A DNA stretch of 64,000 nucleotides from DASZBX01 sp035943635 (GTDB lineage Bacteria; Actinomycetota; Actinomycetes; Streptomycetales; Catenulisporaceae): assembly GCA_035943635.1 (NCBI GenBank), contig DASZBX010000061.1:106420-170419 (forward strand), written 5' to 3'. Positions within the stretch are counted from its first letter, which is position 1; each line of letters opens with the position of its first letter. The translations under genes and the position numbers were made by a program. The notes under the pieces were generated by a model. It saw only the letters and a list, made by a program, of their open reading frames with translations. It was not told the DNA's origin and did no database searches. Of the stretch, positions 15,340-24,880 are shown piece by piece.

Positions 15340-18228
15340 ATGAGCGAGTCCGCCCCGAGCCCGACCCCGACCGACGAGCCGGCCCACCGTTACACCGCCG
15401 CCCTGGCCGGCCGGATCGAAGACCACTGGCAGGAGTACTGGGAGAGCCACGGGACCTTCCAGGCGGCGAACCCGGCCGGCTCCGCCGCGACCGAGGGCGG
15501 GCCGCGGCCGGCCGACAAGTACTACCTGATGGACATGTTCCCGTACCCGTCCGGCTCCGGCCTGCACGTCGGGCACCCGCTCGGCTTCATCGCCACGGAC
15601 GTGGTGGGCCGGTACCAGCGGATGCTGGGCCGCAACGTCCTGCACACCATGGGCTTCGACGCCTTCGGCCTGCCGGCCGAGCAGTACGCGGTACAGACCG
15701 GCACCCACCCGCGGGTGACCACCGAGCGCAACGTGGAGCGTTACCGCGAGCAGATCAGCCGGATCGGCCTGGCCCACGACAAGCGCCGCGGCGTGTCCAC
15801 CACCGACCCGGGGTTCTACCGCTGGACCCAGTGGATCTTCCTGCAGATCTTCAACGCCTGGTACGACCCGGAGGCCGGCCGGGCCCGCCCGGTGGCCGAG
15901 TTGGTGGCCGAGTACGACTCCGGCCGCCGGCCGACCCCGGACGGCCGGGCCTGGTCCGCGCTGACCGCGGCCGAGCGGGCCACGCTGGTGGATGCGCGCC
16001 GGCTGGCCTACATCTCCGACGCCCCGGTCAACTGGTGCCCGGCCCTGGGCACCGTGCTGGCGAACGAGGAGGTCACCGCGGACGGCCGGTCCGAGCGCGG
16101 CAACCACCCGGTGTTCAAGCGCAACCTGCGCCAGTGGAAGATGCGGATCACCGCCTACGCCGACCGGCTGCTGGACGACCTGGACCGGCTGGACTGGCCC
16201 GAGCCGGTCAAGCTGATGCAGCGCAACTGGATCGGCCGGTCCGAGGGCGCACGGGTGCGCTTCCCGGCCGGCCCGGGCGAGATCGAGGTCTTCACCACCC
16301 GCCCGGACACCCTGTTCGGCGCGACCTACATGGTGCTGGCGCCCGAACACCGGCTGGTCGACGAGCTGGTCCCGGCCGCCTGGCCGGACGGCATCCCGGC
16401 CGTGTGGACCGGCGGCGCGGACAGCCCGGCCGGGGCGGTGGCCGAATACCGGGCCCAGGCCAAGGCCAAGAGCGAGGTCGAGCGGACCGCCGAGGGCCGG
16501 GTGAAGACCGGCGTGTTCACCGGCGCCTACGCGGTCAACCCGGTCGACGGCGAGCAGGTCCCGGTCTTCATCGCCGACTATGTCCTGGCCGGCTACGGCA
16601 CCGGCGCGATCATGGCCGTGCCCGCGCACGACCAGCGCGACTTCGAGTTCGCCCGCGCGTTCGAGCTGCCGATGCGGATCGTGGTCGACCCGGGCGAGCG
16701 GCGCCCGGCCGACGTGGCCGAGTGGACCGAGTCCTTCGACTCCTACGACGCGCCCGCGGTCAACTCCGCCAACGAGGCGGTGTCGGTCGACGGCCTGCCG
16801 GTGGCCGAGGCCAAGTCCGCGATGATCCGGTACCTGGAGGCGGCCGGCGTCGGCACCGGCGCGGTCACCTTCAAGCTGCGCGACTGGCTGTTCTCCCGGC
16901 AGCGCTACTGGGGCGAGCCGTTCCCGATCGTCTACGAGATCGACCCGGAGACCGGCCGGGCCGGGGAGCACGCGATCGCCCTGCCCGAGTCGATGCTGCC
17001 GCTGGAGCTGCCGGACATCCCGGACTACGCCCCGCGCACCTTCGCCGACGACGACGCGGCCAGCGCGCCCGAACCGCCGCTGGCCCGGGCCGCGGACTGG
17101 GCCGAGGTGGAACTGGACCTGGGCGACGGGCCGAAGCGGTACCGCCGGGAGACCAACACCATGCCGCAGTGGGCCGGCTCCTGCTGGTACTACCTGCGCT
17201 ACCTGGACCCGGACAACGACCAGCGGTTCGCCGACCGCGAGGTGGAGCGGTACTGGATCGGACCGCAGGGGCCGGACGACGTCGGCGGCGTGGACCTGTA
17301 CGTCGGCGGCGCCGAGCACGCGGTGCTGCACCTGCTGTACTCCCGCTTCTGGCACAAGATCCTGTTCGACCTGGGCCACGTCTCCGGTGCCGAGCCGTTC
17401 CGCCGATTGTTCAACCAGGGCTACATCCAGGCCTACGCTTACACCGACGAGCGGGGCGTCTACGTCCCGGCCGAGGAGGTGCAGGAACGCGACGGCGAGT
17501 ACTACTACCAGGACCAGAAGGTCCGGCGCGAGTACGGCAAGATGGGCAAGTCGCTGCGCAACTCGGTCAGCCCGGACGAGTTCTGCGACACCTGGGGCGC
17601 CGACACCCTGCGCGTGTACGAGATGGCGATGGGCCCGCTGGAGGTCTCCCGCCCCTGGGACACCAAGGCGGTCTCCGGCGCGTTCCGCTTCCTGCAGCGG
17701 GTCTGGCGCAACGTGGTGGACGAGGAGACCGGCCTGCCCCGGGTGACCGCGGACGAGCCGGACCTGGCCACCCGGCGCGCGGTGCACGCCGCGATCGCCG
17801 GGGTCCGCGAGGACCTGGACCACCTGCGCTTCAACACGGCGATCGCGAAGCTGACGATGTTGAACAACACCCTGACCAAGCTGTCGGCCGTGCCCCGCCC
17901 GGTGGCCGAGGACCTGGTCGTGATGGTCGCGCCGTTCGCCCCGCACCTGGCCGAGGAGCTGTGGGAGCGGCTGGGGCACCGTGACGGGATCGCCTACCGG
18001 CCGTTCCCGGTGGCCGACCCGCAGTACCTGGTCGCCGACGAGGTGACCTGCGTGGTGCAGGTGGCCGGCAAGGTACGGGACAAGGTGCAGGTGCCCCCGG
18101 ACATCACCGAGGAGGCCCTGCGCGAGACGGCCCTGGCGGCCGAGGGCGTCGTGCGGGCGCTGGACGGCCGGGCGATCCGGACGGTTATCGTGCGCGCACC
18201 GAAGCTGGTCAATATTGTTCCGGTATGA
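15340..18228 (+). CDS. leuS: Leucyl-tRNA synthetase
   Basis: A 962-residue class Ia synthetase charging tRNA-Leu. The HIGH-type motif appears as PYPSGSGLHVGHPLGF near residue 70, the CP1 editing domain carries TTRPDTLFGATYM near residue 320, and the KMSKS motif is KMGKS near residue 735. The anticodon-binding and C-terminal domains are complete. The start at MSESAPSP was chosen because the upstream in-frame extension runs through the leader region. The 3' end overlaps the prepilin peptidase gene by ATGA. Expression is probably tuned by the upstream leader. Confidence 0.97.
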   Translation: MSESAPSPTPTDEPAHRYTAALAGRIEDHWQEYWESHGTFQAANPAGSAATEGGPRPADKYYLMDMFPYPSGSGLHVGHPLGFIATDVVGRYQRMLGRNVLHTMGFDAFGLPAEQYAVQTGTHPRVTTERNVERYREQISRIGLAHDKRRGVSTTDPGFYRWTQWIFLQIFNAWYDPEAGRARPVAELVAEYDSGRRPTPDGRAWSALTAAERATLVDARRLAYISDAPVNWCPALGTVLANEEVTADGRSERGNHPVFKRNLRQWKMRITAYADRLLDDLDRLDWPEPVKLMQRNWIGRSEGARVRFPAGPGEIEVFTTRPDTLFGATYMVLAPEHRLVDELVPAAWPDGIPAVWTGGADSPAGAVAEYRAQAKAKSEVERTAEGRVKTGVFTGAYAVNPVDGEQVPVFIADYVLAGYGTGAIMAVPAHDQRDFEFARAFELPMRIVVDPGERRPADVAEWTESFDSYDAPAVNSANEAVSVDGLPVAEAKSAMIRYLEAAGVGTGAVTFKLRDWLFSRQRYWGEPFPIVYEIDPETGRAGEHAIALPESMLPLELPDIPDYAPRTFADDDAASAPEPPLARAADWAEVELDLGDGPKRYRRETNTMPQWAGSCWYYLRYLDPDNDQRFADREVERYWIGPQGPDDVGGVDLYVGGAEHAVLHLLYSRFWHKILFDLGHVSGAEPFRRLFNQGYIQAYAYTDERGVYVPAEEVQERDGEYYYQDQKVRREYGKMGKSLRNSVSPDEFCDTWGADTLRVYEMAMGPLEVSRPWDTKAVSGAFRFLQRVWRNVVDEETGLPRVTADEPDLATRRAVHAAIAGVREDLDHLRFNTAIAKLTMLNNTLTKLSAVPRPVAEDLVVMVAPFAPHLAEELWERLGHRDGIAYRPFPVADPQYLVADEVTCVVQVAGKVRDKVQVPPDITEEALRETALAAEGVVRALDGRAIRTVIVRAPKLVNIVPV

Positions 18229-18890
18229 CGACTGGCGACCCGCGGCCGACCGGCACCGAATCCGAGCTCGATATCGCGTCCTCTGATACGGATGGTGCGG
18301 ACGGGACGGTTGAATCAGTACCCGTCCCGTCCGGGCCGTTGCCCGGCCTGGAGGTGTTGCTCGCCCCGATCCCCGCGTTGCTGGGGATCGGGGTGTGCGC
18401 GTCCTCATGCTGGGCGCTGGGTTGGCAGTGGGCGCTGATTCCCTTTCTGCTCCTGGGAATCGGCGGCAGCGCCCTGGCCGTGATCGACCTGCGCCTGATG
18501 CGCCTGCCCAACAAGATCGTGCTGCCGCTGTACGTCACGGGCCTGATCGGCCTGGCCGCGGCGAGCGTCCCGGGAGCGCACTGGAACCGGCTTGTCATCA
18601 GCCTGATCTGCCTGGCGTTGTTCTACGGGATCTTCTATGTCCTGGCGGTCTTCGGCCCGATGGGCTTCGGCGACGTGAAGCTGGTCGGCGTGCTCGGACT
18701 GCACCTGGGCTGGCTCGGGTTCCAGTACGCGTACGCCGGAATCCTGCTCGGAACGCTCAGCGCGGCCCTGGGCGCGCTGGTGCTGATCCCGTTGCGCCGC
18801 AAGGCCTGGCGCCGCAGCAAGCTCGCCTACGGCCCTTACCTCCTCTTCGGATCCTGGCTCGCGGTCCTGCTGTACGGCTTCGCCCGCTGA
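18225..18890 (+). CDS. A24-family prepilin peptidase (TadV/CpaA-like)
   Basis: A 221-residue polytopic membrane protein with a 40-residue acidic N-terminal tail. The two catalytic aspartates are in VIDLRLMRLPNKI and GPMGFGDVKL (the GxGD motif), as in type IV leader peptidases. It lacks the N-terminal methyltransferase domain, as CpaA/TadV enzymes do. It would process the Flp pilin and TadE-like pseudopilins encoded 7-9 kb downstream. The start overlaps the leuS stop, an odd coupling of a pilus gene to a housekeeping synthetase. Confidence 0.88.
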   Translation: MTTGDPRPTGTESELDIASSDTDGADGTVESVPVPSGPLPGLEVLLAPIPALLGIGVCASSCWALGWQWALIPFLLLGIGGSALAVIDLRLMRLPNKIVLPLYVTGLIGLAAASVPGAHWNRLVISLICLALFYGIFYVLAVFGPMGFGDVKLVGVLGLHLGWLGFQYAYAGILLGTLSAALGALVLIPLRRKAWRRSKLAYGPYLLFGSWLAVLLYGFAR

Positions 18891-18917
18891 CCGCGGGCGT
18901 CTCCGGGTTCTGCGAGA

Positions 18918-20030
18918 TCAGTTCGTGGCCGGGTTGACGATCGTCTGGATCTCCTGGACGTTGACGTTCTGCGTCGGCAGGTTGATCTTGATGGTCCGCG
19001 GCCAGTTGGATCCGGCCGGGGCCCCGTTCCAGTTCACGGACCACAATTCGGAACCGGTCACCGCGACGCCGCCGGGCGGGCTCGCCTTGGTGAACGGCAG
19101 CGAGCAGGACTGGCCCAGCGTGAAGCCCACCGGCGTGGAGGTGAAGTTGCAGGTGACCGGCGATCCGCCCGCGATGTCCGCGGAGGTGATCGTGATGCTG
19201 GTCGGGACGGCGGTGACCGTGCTGGTGATGTTCGGGTTGAGGATGAGCGTCGCGGTGGCCGAGTCCTTCACGTACCCGAGGCCCTGGAGCGTCTGGGCGT
19301 TCTGCGGGAGGGTCACGGTGGCGGAGAGGTTGACCGTCTGCTTGTTCGCCGCGACGCCCAGGCTCGGCTGGGTGACCGGCCAGAGCGGGGCCGGCTGGAG
19401 GTTCGCGGCCGCGTACTCGGCCAGGACGGCCGGGCTCAGGACGCCCGCGCCCGCCGGGCCGTTGGTGACCCAGAACCAGCTCTCGGTGTCGTTGGTGGCG
19501 TTGAGAGCTTTCTGCAGGTTCAGGATGGTGACCCAGTCGGCGTTGTTGGAGCACACCTCCCAGTCCCACGAGCCGCCGGACACGCCCGTGTTGTACGGCG
19601 GGCTGCTCAGGTGGACGACGCCGTTGGTCGCCGGGCTGCCGGTCTTGTACTCGGTCTGGAAGTTGTAGGCGTCCGAGGACTGCGCCGGCAGGGAACCGCC
19701 GCCGGTGCCGAGCGTGATGAGGTTGTCGATGTAGGCGCCGAACTCGCTCGGCGTGTAGGTGGCCACCGGGGACGCGCCGTCGCCGCCGAACGGGGACAGC
19801 CAGCAGGTCGGGGACCGGGCGTACTGCGGCGGATCCTTGAACCCGCCGCCGGAGTTGATCTTGCCGCTGTAGTTCATCGACACGTTCGTGCTGACGTAGC
19901 TTCCGTTGATCGACGCGCTGGCCGCGGGCGCGGGCGCGCCGGCCGCCACGGCGACCGGGCTGAGCGAGAGTTGCGCCAGCAGTGCGCCGCCGGCCACGGA
20001 GCCGGTCACGAGTCGCTGTCTCAGGTGCAT
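18918..20030 (-). CDS. Secreted protein of unknown function in the Tad locus
   Basis: A 370-residue protein with a clear signal peptide (MHLRQRLVTGSVAGGALLAQ, then SPVAVAAGAPAPA). The mature part is rich in Ser, Thr, Asn, Gly and Trp with scattered aromatic residues and a few Cys, in the style of secreted beta-rich surface proteins; no family is recognised. It overlaps the 3' end of the lipoprotein gene by ten bases and is read against the pilus genes. Because it lies inside the Tad locus, it may be a surface partner of the pilus, but only its position supports this. Confidence 0.7.
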   Translation of the reverse strand: MHLRQRLVTGSVAGGALLAQLSLSPVAVAAGAPAPAASASINGSYVSTNVSMNYSGKINSGGGFKDPPQYARSPTCWLSPFGGDGASPVATYTPSEFGAYIDNLITLGTGGGSLPAQSSDAYNFQTEYKTGSPATNGVVHLSSPPYNTGVSGGSWDWEVCSNNADWVTILNLQKALNATNDTESWFWVTNGPAGAGVLSPAVLAEYAAANLQPAPLWPVTQPSLGVAANKQTVNLSATVTLPQNAQTLQGLGYVKDSATATLILNPNITSTVTAVPTSITITSADIAGGSPVTCNFTSTPVGFTLGQSCSLPFTKASPPGGVAVTGSELWSVNWNGAPAGSNWPRTIKINLPTQNVNVQEIQTIVNPATN

Positions 20031-20671
20031 TGCGTGCTCCCTGCCGTCACTGCCTGTGTCGATACGAAGGCGATGCTCCAGGTGCCGTTGGAGTTCGCGT
20101 CGAAGCCGAAGTCCCAGTGCTGTTCGCCGGTGTCGGCGTCCTTGACCGCGGCGCCGGTGCCGGAGTTGACCAGGTGTTCCTGCGTGCGGTCCTCACAGAA
20201 CAATACGTCCGCGCCGAGCCCGGCGCTCACGTCTGTGGTGAAGTCATAGAACAAGTCGGTACCGGTCGGCCGCTGCGCGGAGGACTTGTAGGTCGACACG
20301 GATTGGTAGAGGCTTGACAGGGCCCGGCCCACGACCAGGCTCTGATACGCCGGATCCTTCGGATCGTCCGCCTCGACCGCCTTCTCGTAGGCCAGAATCA
20401 GCGCCTTGGCCTGATTCAGAATCGTTATCTGGGTCGCCGTGCCGGCCACGGTCAGATCCAGGTCCACCGCGAAGTCGGACCCGAGGGTGGTGGCCGCGGT
20501 GGGCGCCGCGGTGGCCTGCGGCGCCAGGGTGGCGACCGGGCCGCCGCCGAGCGTGGCCATCGGCTGGGCGGCCTGGCTGGCGCATCCGACCAGCACGGAT
20601 GCCGCCAGCACGGTGACCAGTGCGGCGGCGGCGGATCGTGGTGCGCGAACGTCCATCAGGTCCATCCCCAA
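20021..20671 (-). CDS. Putative lipoprotein in the Tad locus
   Basis: A 216-residue protein with a lipobox (SVLVGC, Cys at about residue 30) after a hydrophobic stretch, then an Ala/Pro/Thr-rich linker and a folded domain. It contains TQITILNQAKALILAYEKAV and ends in HWDFGFDANSNGTWSIAFVS. No known domain is recognised. It would be anchored on the outer face of the membrane. It is translationally coupled to the following secreted-protein gene. Its transcription runs away from the cpaB-like gene, and the shared upstream region (about 370 bases) must hold both promoters. Confidence 0.72.
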   Translation of the reverse strand: MGMDLMDVRAPRSAAAALVTVLAASVLVGCASQAAQPMATLGGGPVATLAPQATAAPTAATTLGSDFAVDLDLTVAGTATQITILNQAKALILAYEKAVEADDPKDPAYQSLVVGRALSSLYQSVSTYKSSAQRPTGTDLFYDFTTDVSAGLGADVLFCEDRTQEHLVNSGTGAAVKDADTGEQHWDFGFDANSNGTWSIAFVSTQAVTAGSTQCT

Positions 20672-20680
20672 GAGGGCCGG

Positions 20681-20884
20681 TCAGCTTCCGGCCGGGAACC
20701 GGCGGACGAGGGCATTGATCACGAGGTGATCGAAGCCTGCGTCCTTCTGGTCCAGCGGCATGCTATCGGGAAGGGTGAGGATGCGGATACCGATAGTGTC
20801 CGAACTTGAACCAAATCTTTGCTGACGGCATGTGACTTCCCCGCTGCCGGCGTCACAAACCGCAGGGTCCTGTGTACCGATCAT
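20681..20884 (-). CDS. Possible small protein upstream of the lipoprotein gene
   Basis: A 67-residue frame ending ten bases before the lipoprotein start. Its second half (from about IRILTLPDSMPL) has mostly C or G in third codon positions, like real genes here; the first half does not. Two Cys (CDAGSGEVTC) are visible. There is no clear ribosome binding site and no recognised family. It may be a small gene of the same operon, or the end of a decayed one. Confidence 0.3.
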   Translation of the reverse strand: MIGTQDPAVCDAGSGEVTCRQQRFGSSSDTIGIRILTLPDSMPLDQKDAGFDHLVINALVRRFPAGS

Positions 20885-21044
20885 GGCCAAGGGCTATTGG
20901 CAAACCGGCAGTACCCAGTACTATCGGCTATCGTCCGGGTACCTAGGGACACACCTCCAAGCTGAGGGGTGATGTCAGCTGACCCGTTCCTTGCCAACTG
21001 CACAGACCTCGCACACCCCACTCGCGGCCGGGGGGCCACCTTCC

Positions 21045-21800
21045 GTGAAGAGCTATGACAATGGCATGACGCCGCCCAGCAGCGGCTGGAAGCCATCAGG
21101 AACCAGCGTTGCGACGAGGACCGCCGCCGCGGCCCCGCCGCCGGTGGGTCCCCCCTCGGTCGCCGCGCCGCGGCTGCCCAGCGCGCCCCGGGAGCGCAAA
21201 CCCGCCCTGGCCGCCCTGGCCCTGCTGCTCGTGGTGGTCGGCGTGCTGGCGTCGGTCTACCTCCAGATCCAGGCCCGGGACGAGGTCGGTGTGATCCAGG
21301 TGACCAAGGAGGTCGGCCAGGGCCAGCCGATCACCTCGGCCGACATCACCGAGGTGATGGTCGCCAAGAACTCGGCCATCAACTACGTGCTCTGGTCCCA
21401 GGAGGACCTGCTGGCCAAGTACAGCGCGGCGGCGAACCTGGTGCCCGGCACGATCCTGGTCGGCCAGATGCTCACCAGCCAGGTCTCGGTCAACCCCAAC
21501 CAGGTCCTGATCCCGATGACCCTCAAGCCGGGGGACTACCCGGCCGGGCTGAACATCGGCCAGACCCTGACCGTCTACTACGTGCCCGGCTCGGCCGGCG
21601 CCGGCGCGGCGTCCGGCGCGACCGTCCCGCAGGCCGGCCCGATCGGCACCGTCACGATCGTCGCCCTGCCCCTGGGCGCGGCCTCCGGCAACTCCGACGA
21701 CGTGTACACCGTCTCGGTCGACAAGTCGCTGGCCACCACCATGCTGGAGTACTCGTCCGCCAACGCCGTGGTCCTGGTCGCCAACGCGGCCGGGAACTGA
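21045..21800 (+). CDS. CpaB/RcpC-like Flp pilus assembly protein (SAF domain)
   Basis: About 251 residues: a Pro/Ala-rich cytoplasmic N-terminus, one membrane helix (LAALALLLVVVGVLASVYL) and an outer SAF-like domain with VGQGQPITSADITEVMV and LVPGTILVGQML, matching the CpaB/FlgA-like fold of Tad secretion channels. GTG 21045 is used as start; ATG 21066 is an alternative. It begins the plus-strand Tad gene run, with the next gene 22 bases downstream. In a monoderm it would act outside the membrane, perhaps on wall passage of the pilus. Confidence 0.75.
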   Translation: MKSYDNGMTPPSSGWKPSGTSVATRTAAAAPPPVGPPSVAAPRLPSAPRERKPALAALALLLVVVGVLASVYLQIQARDEVGVIQVTKEVGQGQPITSADITEVMVAKNSAINYVLWSQEDLLAKYSAAANLVPGTILVGQMLTSQVSVNPNQVLIPMTLKPGDYPAGLNIGQTLTVYYVPGSAGAGAASGATVPQAGPIGTVTIVALPLGAASGNSDDVYTVSVDKSLATTMLEYSSANAVVLVANAAGN

Positions 21801-21822
21801 GCCGGCGCAGGGGGAGCGGACG

Positions 21823-22635
21823 ATGGCGCTGATCGTGCTGTGCGGGGACAAGGGCTCGCCGGGGGTGACCACCACCAGCCTGGCGATCGCCGCGGTCTGG
21901 CCGCGCCGCTCGCTGCTGGTCGAGTGCGACCCGCACGGCGGCGACCTGGTGTACCGGCTGCCGGCCGAGAACGGCGGCCCGCTGGACCCCAACCGCGGCC
22001 TGGTCTCGCTGGCCGTCTCGGCCCGCCGCGGCCTGGACCCGGCCCAACTGGCCGACCACAGCCAGCGGATCCAGGGCGGCCTGGACGTGATCGTGGGTTT
22101 GGGCAACGCCGAGCAGACCGCCGGCATGGCCGGCCTGTGGAGCAACCTGGGCCGGGCGTGCGACCGCTACGCCGACTACCCGCACGGCGCCGACGTGATC
22201 GCCGACTGCGGCCGGGTCGGCCCGGACTCGCCCGCGCTGGACCTGATGCCGCAGGCCGCCCTGGTCCTGGTGATCGGCCGCTCGGACGCCGAACAGGTCG
22301 CGCACGTGCGCGACCGGGTCAACGGCCTGTCCCACCGGCTGCACCCGAACCAGGGCTCGTCCACCTCGGTGGCCCGCCCGCCGATCGGGGTGCTGCTGAT
22401 CTCCGAGCCCAAGACCGCCAAGCGGACCGCCGGCCAGGTCGGGGACCTGCTCTCGCACACCGCGGCCGGGGCCGAGGTGCTCGGGGTGATCGCCTTCGAC
22501 GCCGAGGGCGCCGCCGCGATCAACGGCCGGGCCCGGTCCCGGGTGGACAAGTCGCTGCTGATCCGCTCGGTCCGGGAGACCGTCGGCAACATCACCAGGC
22601 GCTACGGCCTGCTGCACGCCGGAGGCCTGGTGTGA
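21823..22635 (+). CDS. CpaE/MinD-like ATPase-fold protein
   Basis: A 270-residue P-loop protein of the SIMIBI class. The deviant Walker A reads GDKGSPGVTTTS: the signature Lys is kept, but the usual Lys before TT is replaced (GVTTT), as seen in other actinobacterial Tad loci. VECDPHGGDL fits switch I, and DVIADCGRVG lies at the Walker B position. It is thought to position the secretion machine at the membrane. The altered P-loop suggests weak or no ATP hydrolysis. Its stop overlaps the TadA start (GTGA). Confidence 0.8.
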   Translation: MALIVLCGDKGSPGVTTTSLAIAAVWPRRSLLVECDPHGGDLVYRLPAENGGPLDPNRGLVSLAVSARRGLDPAQLADHSQRIQGGLDVIVGLGNAEQTAGMAGLWSNLGRACDRYADYPHGADVIADCGRVGPDSPALDLMPQAALVLVIGRSDAEQVAHVRDRVNGLSHRLHPNQGSSTSVARPPIGVLLISEPKTAKRTAGQVGDLLSHTAAGAEVLGVIAFDAEGAAAINGRARSRVDKSLLIRSVRETVGNITRRYGLLHAGGLV

Positions 22636-23933
22636 CGGACCACGGACTGGTCAAGCGGCTGCGCGCCGAGGTCGGCGACCGGCTGGCCGAACAGCGCCGG
22701 ATCGACCTGATCTCGGGCCTGGCCCCGATGACCGGCGAGGACGAGCGGCAGTACGCCCGCTCGGTGATCGCCCAGGTCCTCCAGGAGCACGCCCACCTGG
22801 AGATGACCCAGGGCCGCACCCCGCCGAACGCGAACGAGGAGGAGGCGCTGGCCTCCGGCGTGCACGCCGCGCTGTTCGGCGTCGGCCGGCTCCAGCCGCT
22901 GCTCGACGACAACGAGATCGAGAACATCGACATCAACGGCTGCGACCGGGTCTTCCTGTCCTACGCCAACGGCCGGGAGGTGATGGGCGAGCCGGTGGCC
23001 GACTCGGACGAGGAGCTGATCGAGCTGATCCAGCTGCTCGGCGCCTACTCCGGCCTGTCCTCGCGCCCGTTCGACGCGGCCAACCCGCAGCTGGACGTGC
23101 GCCTGCCGGACGGCTCCCGGCTCTCGGCCGTGATGGACGTCACCCGCCGCCCGTCCCTGTCCATCCGCCGGGCCCGGCTGGGCAAGGTGTTCCTGTCCGA
23201 CCTGGTCGGCAACGGCACCGTGCTGCCGGAGCTGGGCAACTTCATGAGCTCCCTGGTCCGGGCGCGAAAGAACGTGATGATCGCCGGCTCGACCAACGCC
23301 GGCAAGACCACCCTGCTGCGCGCCATGGCCAACGAGATCCCGGCGAACGAGCGGCTGATCACGGTCGAGCGCGCGATGGAACTGGGCCTGGACCAGTTCC
23401 CCGAGCTGCACCCGAACGTGGTCGCGTTCGAGGAGCGGCTGCCGAACTCCGAGGGGCTCGGCTTCATCTCGATGGCCGAGCTGGTCCGCCGCTCGCTGCG
23501 GATGAACCCCTCCCGGGTGATCGTCGGCGAGGTGCTCGGCGACGAGATCGTGACCATGCTCAACGCGATGTCCCAGGGCAACGACGGCTCGCTGTCCACG
23601 ATCCACGCGAACTCCTCGCTGGAGGTGTTCAACCGCATCTCCACCTACGCGCTGCAGGCCGCCGAACGCCTGCCGGTCGAGGCCTCGCAGATGCTGATCG
23701 GCGGGGCGATCGACTTCGTGATCTTCCAGGAGAAGCGCAACGACTACTCCCGCGGCGGCCGGCTGCGCCGGTTCGTCTCCTCGGTCCGCGAGGTCAACGG
23801 CGTGGACGGCCGGGTGATGTCCTCCGAGGTGTTCTCGGCCGGGCCGGACGGCCGCGCGGTGCCGCACTCGCCGGTGGCCTGCCTGGACGAGCTGATGGCG
23901 AACGGCTACGTACCGAGCGGAGTGTGGCAGTGA
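22632..23933 (+). CDS. tadA: TadA/CpaF secretion ATPase
   Basis: A 433-residue hexameric secretion ATPase that powers Flp pilus assembly. The N-terminal domain runs to about residue 180. Walker A is GSTNAGKTT, Walker B and the Asp box are RVIVGEVLGDE, and the HANSS histidine box follows in GSLSTIHANSS. The GTG start overlaps the preceding stop, and the 3' end overlaps tadB, so tadA, tadB and tadC are read as one coupled unit. Cytosolic, membrane-associated. Confidence 0.93.
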   Translation: MTDHGLVKRLRAEVGDRLAEQRRIDLISGLAPMTGEDERQYARSVIAQVLQEHAHLEMTQGRTPPNANEEEALASGVHAALFGVGRLQPLLDDNEIENIDINGCDRVFLSYANGREVMGEPVADSDEELIELIQLLGAYSGLSSRPFDAANPQLDVRLPDGSRLSAVMDVTRRPSLSIRRARLGKVFLSDLVGNGTVLPELGNFMSSLVRARKNVMIAGSTNAGKTTLLRAMANEIPANERLITVERAMELGLDQFPELHPNVVAFEERLPNSEGLGFISMAELVRRSLRMNPSRVIVGEVLGDEIVTMLNAMSQGNDGSLSTIHANSSLEVFNRISTYALQAAERLPVEASQMLIGGAIDFVIFQEKRNDYSRGGRLRRFVSSVREVNGVDGRVMSSEVFSAGPDGRAVPHSPVACLDELMANGYVPSGVWQ

Positions 23934-24880
23934 ACCCGTCCGAGCTGTTCGACCTGGGCACCCTGGAGGCGGTGCTGACCGGCCTGGCCGTCGGCGGCGG
24001 GCTGGCCCTGTTCGTCGCCGCCCTGGTCGGGTTCCGCAAGCGCGAGCCCGATCCCGACTCGCTGACCGCCGCGATCGAGAAGTTCGTCCAGGAGTCCCCG
24101 CAGCGGCTGATCGTGGCCCTGGTGCTCGGCATCCTGGTCGCGCTGCTGACCGGCTGGCCGGTGGCCGGGATCGCCACGACCCTGCTGATCGTGCTGTGGA
24201 ACAAGCTGTTCGGCGGCCTGGCCGGCGAGCGGCTGGCCGCCCAGCGGATCGAGGCGCTGGCCATGTGGACCGAGTCGCTGCGCGACACCATCGCCGGCGC
24301 GGTCGGCCTGGAGCAGGCCATCCCGGCCTCGGCCCGCGCGGCCGCCCCGGCGCTGCGCCCGCACCTGAACACCCTGCTGGACCGGCTGCGGGCCCGGATG
24401 CCGCTGCCGGACGCGCTGCAGTTCCTGGCCGACGACATCGACGACGCCAGCGCGGACCTGGTCATCTCGGCCCTGATGCTCAACGCCAAGCTGCGCGGCC
24501 CGGGCCTGCGCGAGGTGCTCGGCGCCCTGGCCCGGTCCGCCCGCGAGGAGGTGGACATGCGCCAGCGGGTGATGGCCCAGCGGGCCGGCACCCGCCGCTC
24601 GGTCCAGATCATCGTGGTGGTGGTCGCCGTGGTCGTGCTCGGGGTGGCCCTGCTGGCGCACAACTTCGTCAAGCCCTACGACTCGGCGGTCGGCCAGATC
24701 GTGCTGTGCGCGGTGATCGGCCTGTTCGGCGCGGGCTTCTACTGGATGCGCCGGCTCGCCGACGTGCCGGCCCCGTCCCGGCTGCTGGTGCGCCGTTCCC
24801 CGGGCGAGCGGCGCGCGGCCGAGGGCATGACCCCCGGCCCGCAGCCGCTGTCCCGGCCGGCGATGGGAGGGCGGCGGTGA
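23930..24880 (+). CDS. tadB: TadB-like type II secretion system F domain protein
   Basis: About 316 residues with an N-terminal helix (LEAVLTGLAVGGGLALFVAAL), a pair of middle helices and two C-terminal helices. The T2SSF domain includes ALAMWTESLRDTIAGAVGLEQAI and ADDIDDASADLVISAL. It forms the inner-membrane platform with TadC. The start was taken as the GTG overlapping the tadA stop; an earlier GTG lies two codons upstream. The basic tail (LVRRSPGERR) is cytosolic. Confidence 0.88.
   Translation: MNPSELFDLGTLEAVLTGLAVGGGLALFVAALVGFRKREPDPDSLTAAIEKFVQESPQRLIVALVLGILVALLTGWPVAGIATTLLIVLWNKLFGGLAGERLAAQRIEALAMWTESLRDTIAGAVGLEQAIPASARAAAPALRPHLNTLLDRLRARMPLPDALQFLADDIDDASADLVISALMLNAKLRGPGLREVLGALARSAREEVDMRQRVMAQRAGTRRSVQIIVVVVAVVVLGVALLAHNFVKPYDSAVGQIVLCAVIGLFGAGFYWMRRLADVPAPSRLLVRRSPGERRAAEGMTPGPQPLSRPAMGGRR

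Noticed and set aside
15334..18408. A 1024-residue minus-strand frame opposite leuS
   Set aside because: Antisense shadow of a full-length leucyl-tRNA synthetase.
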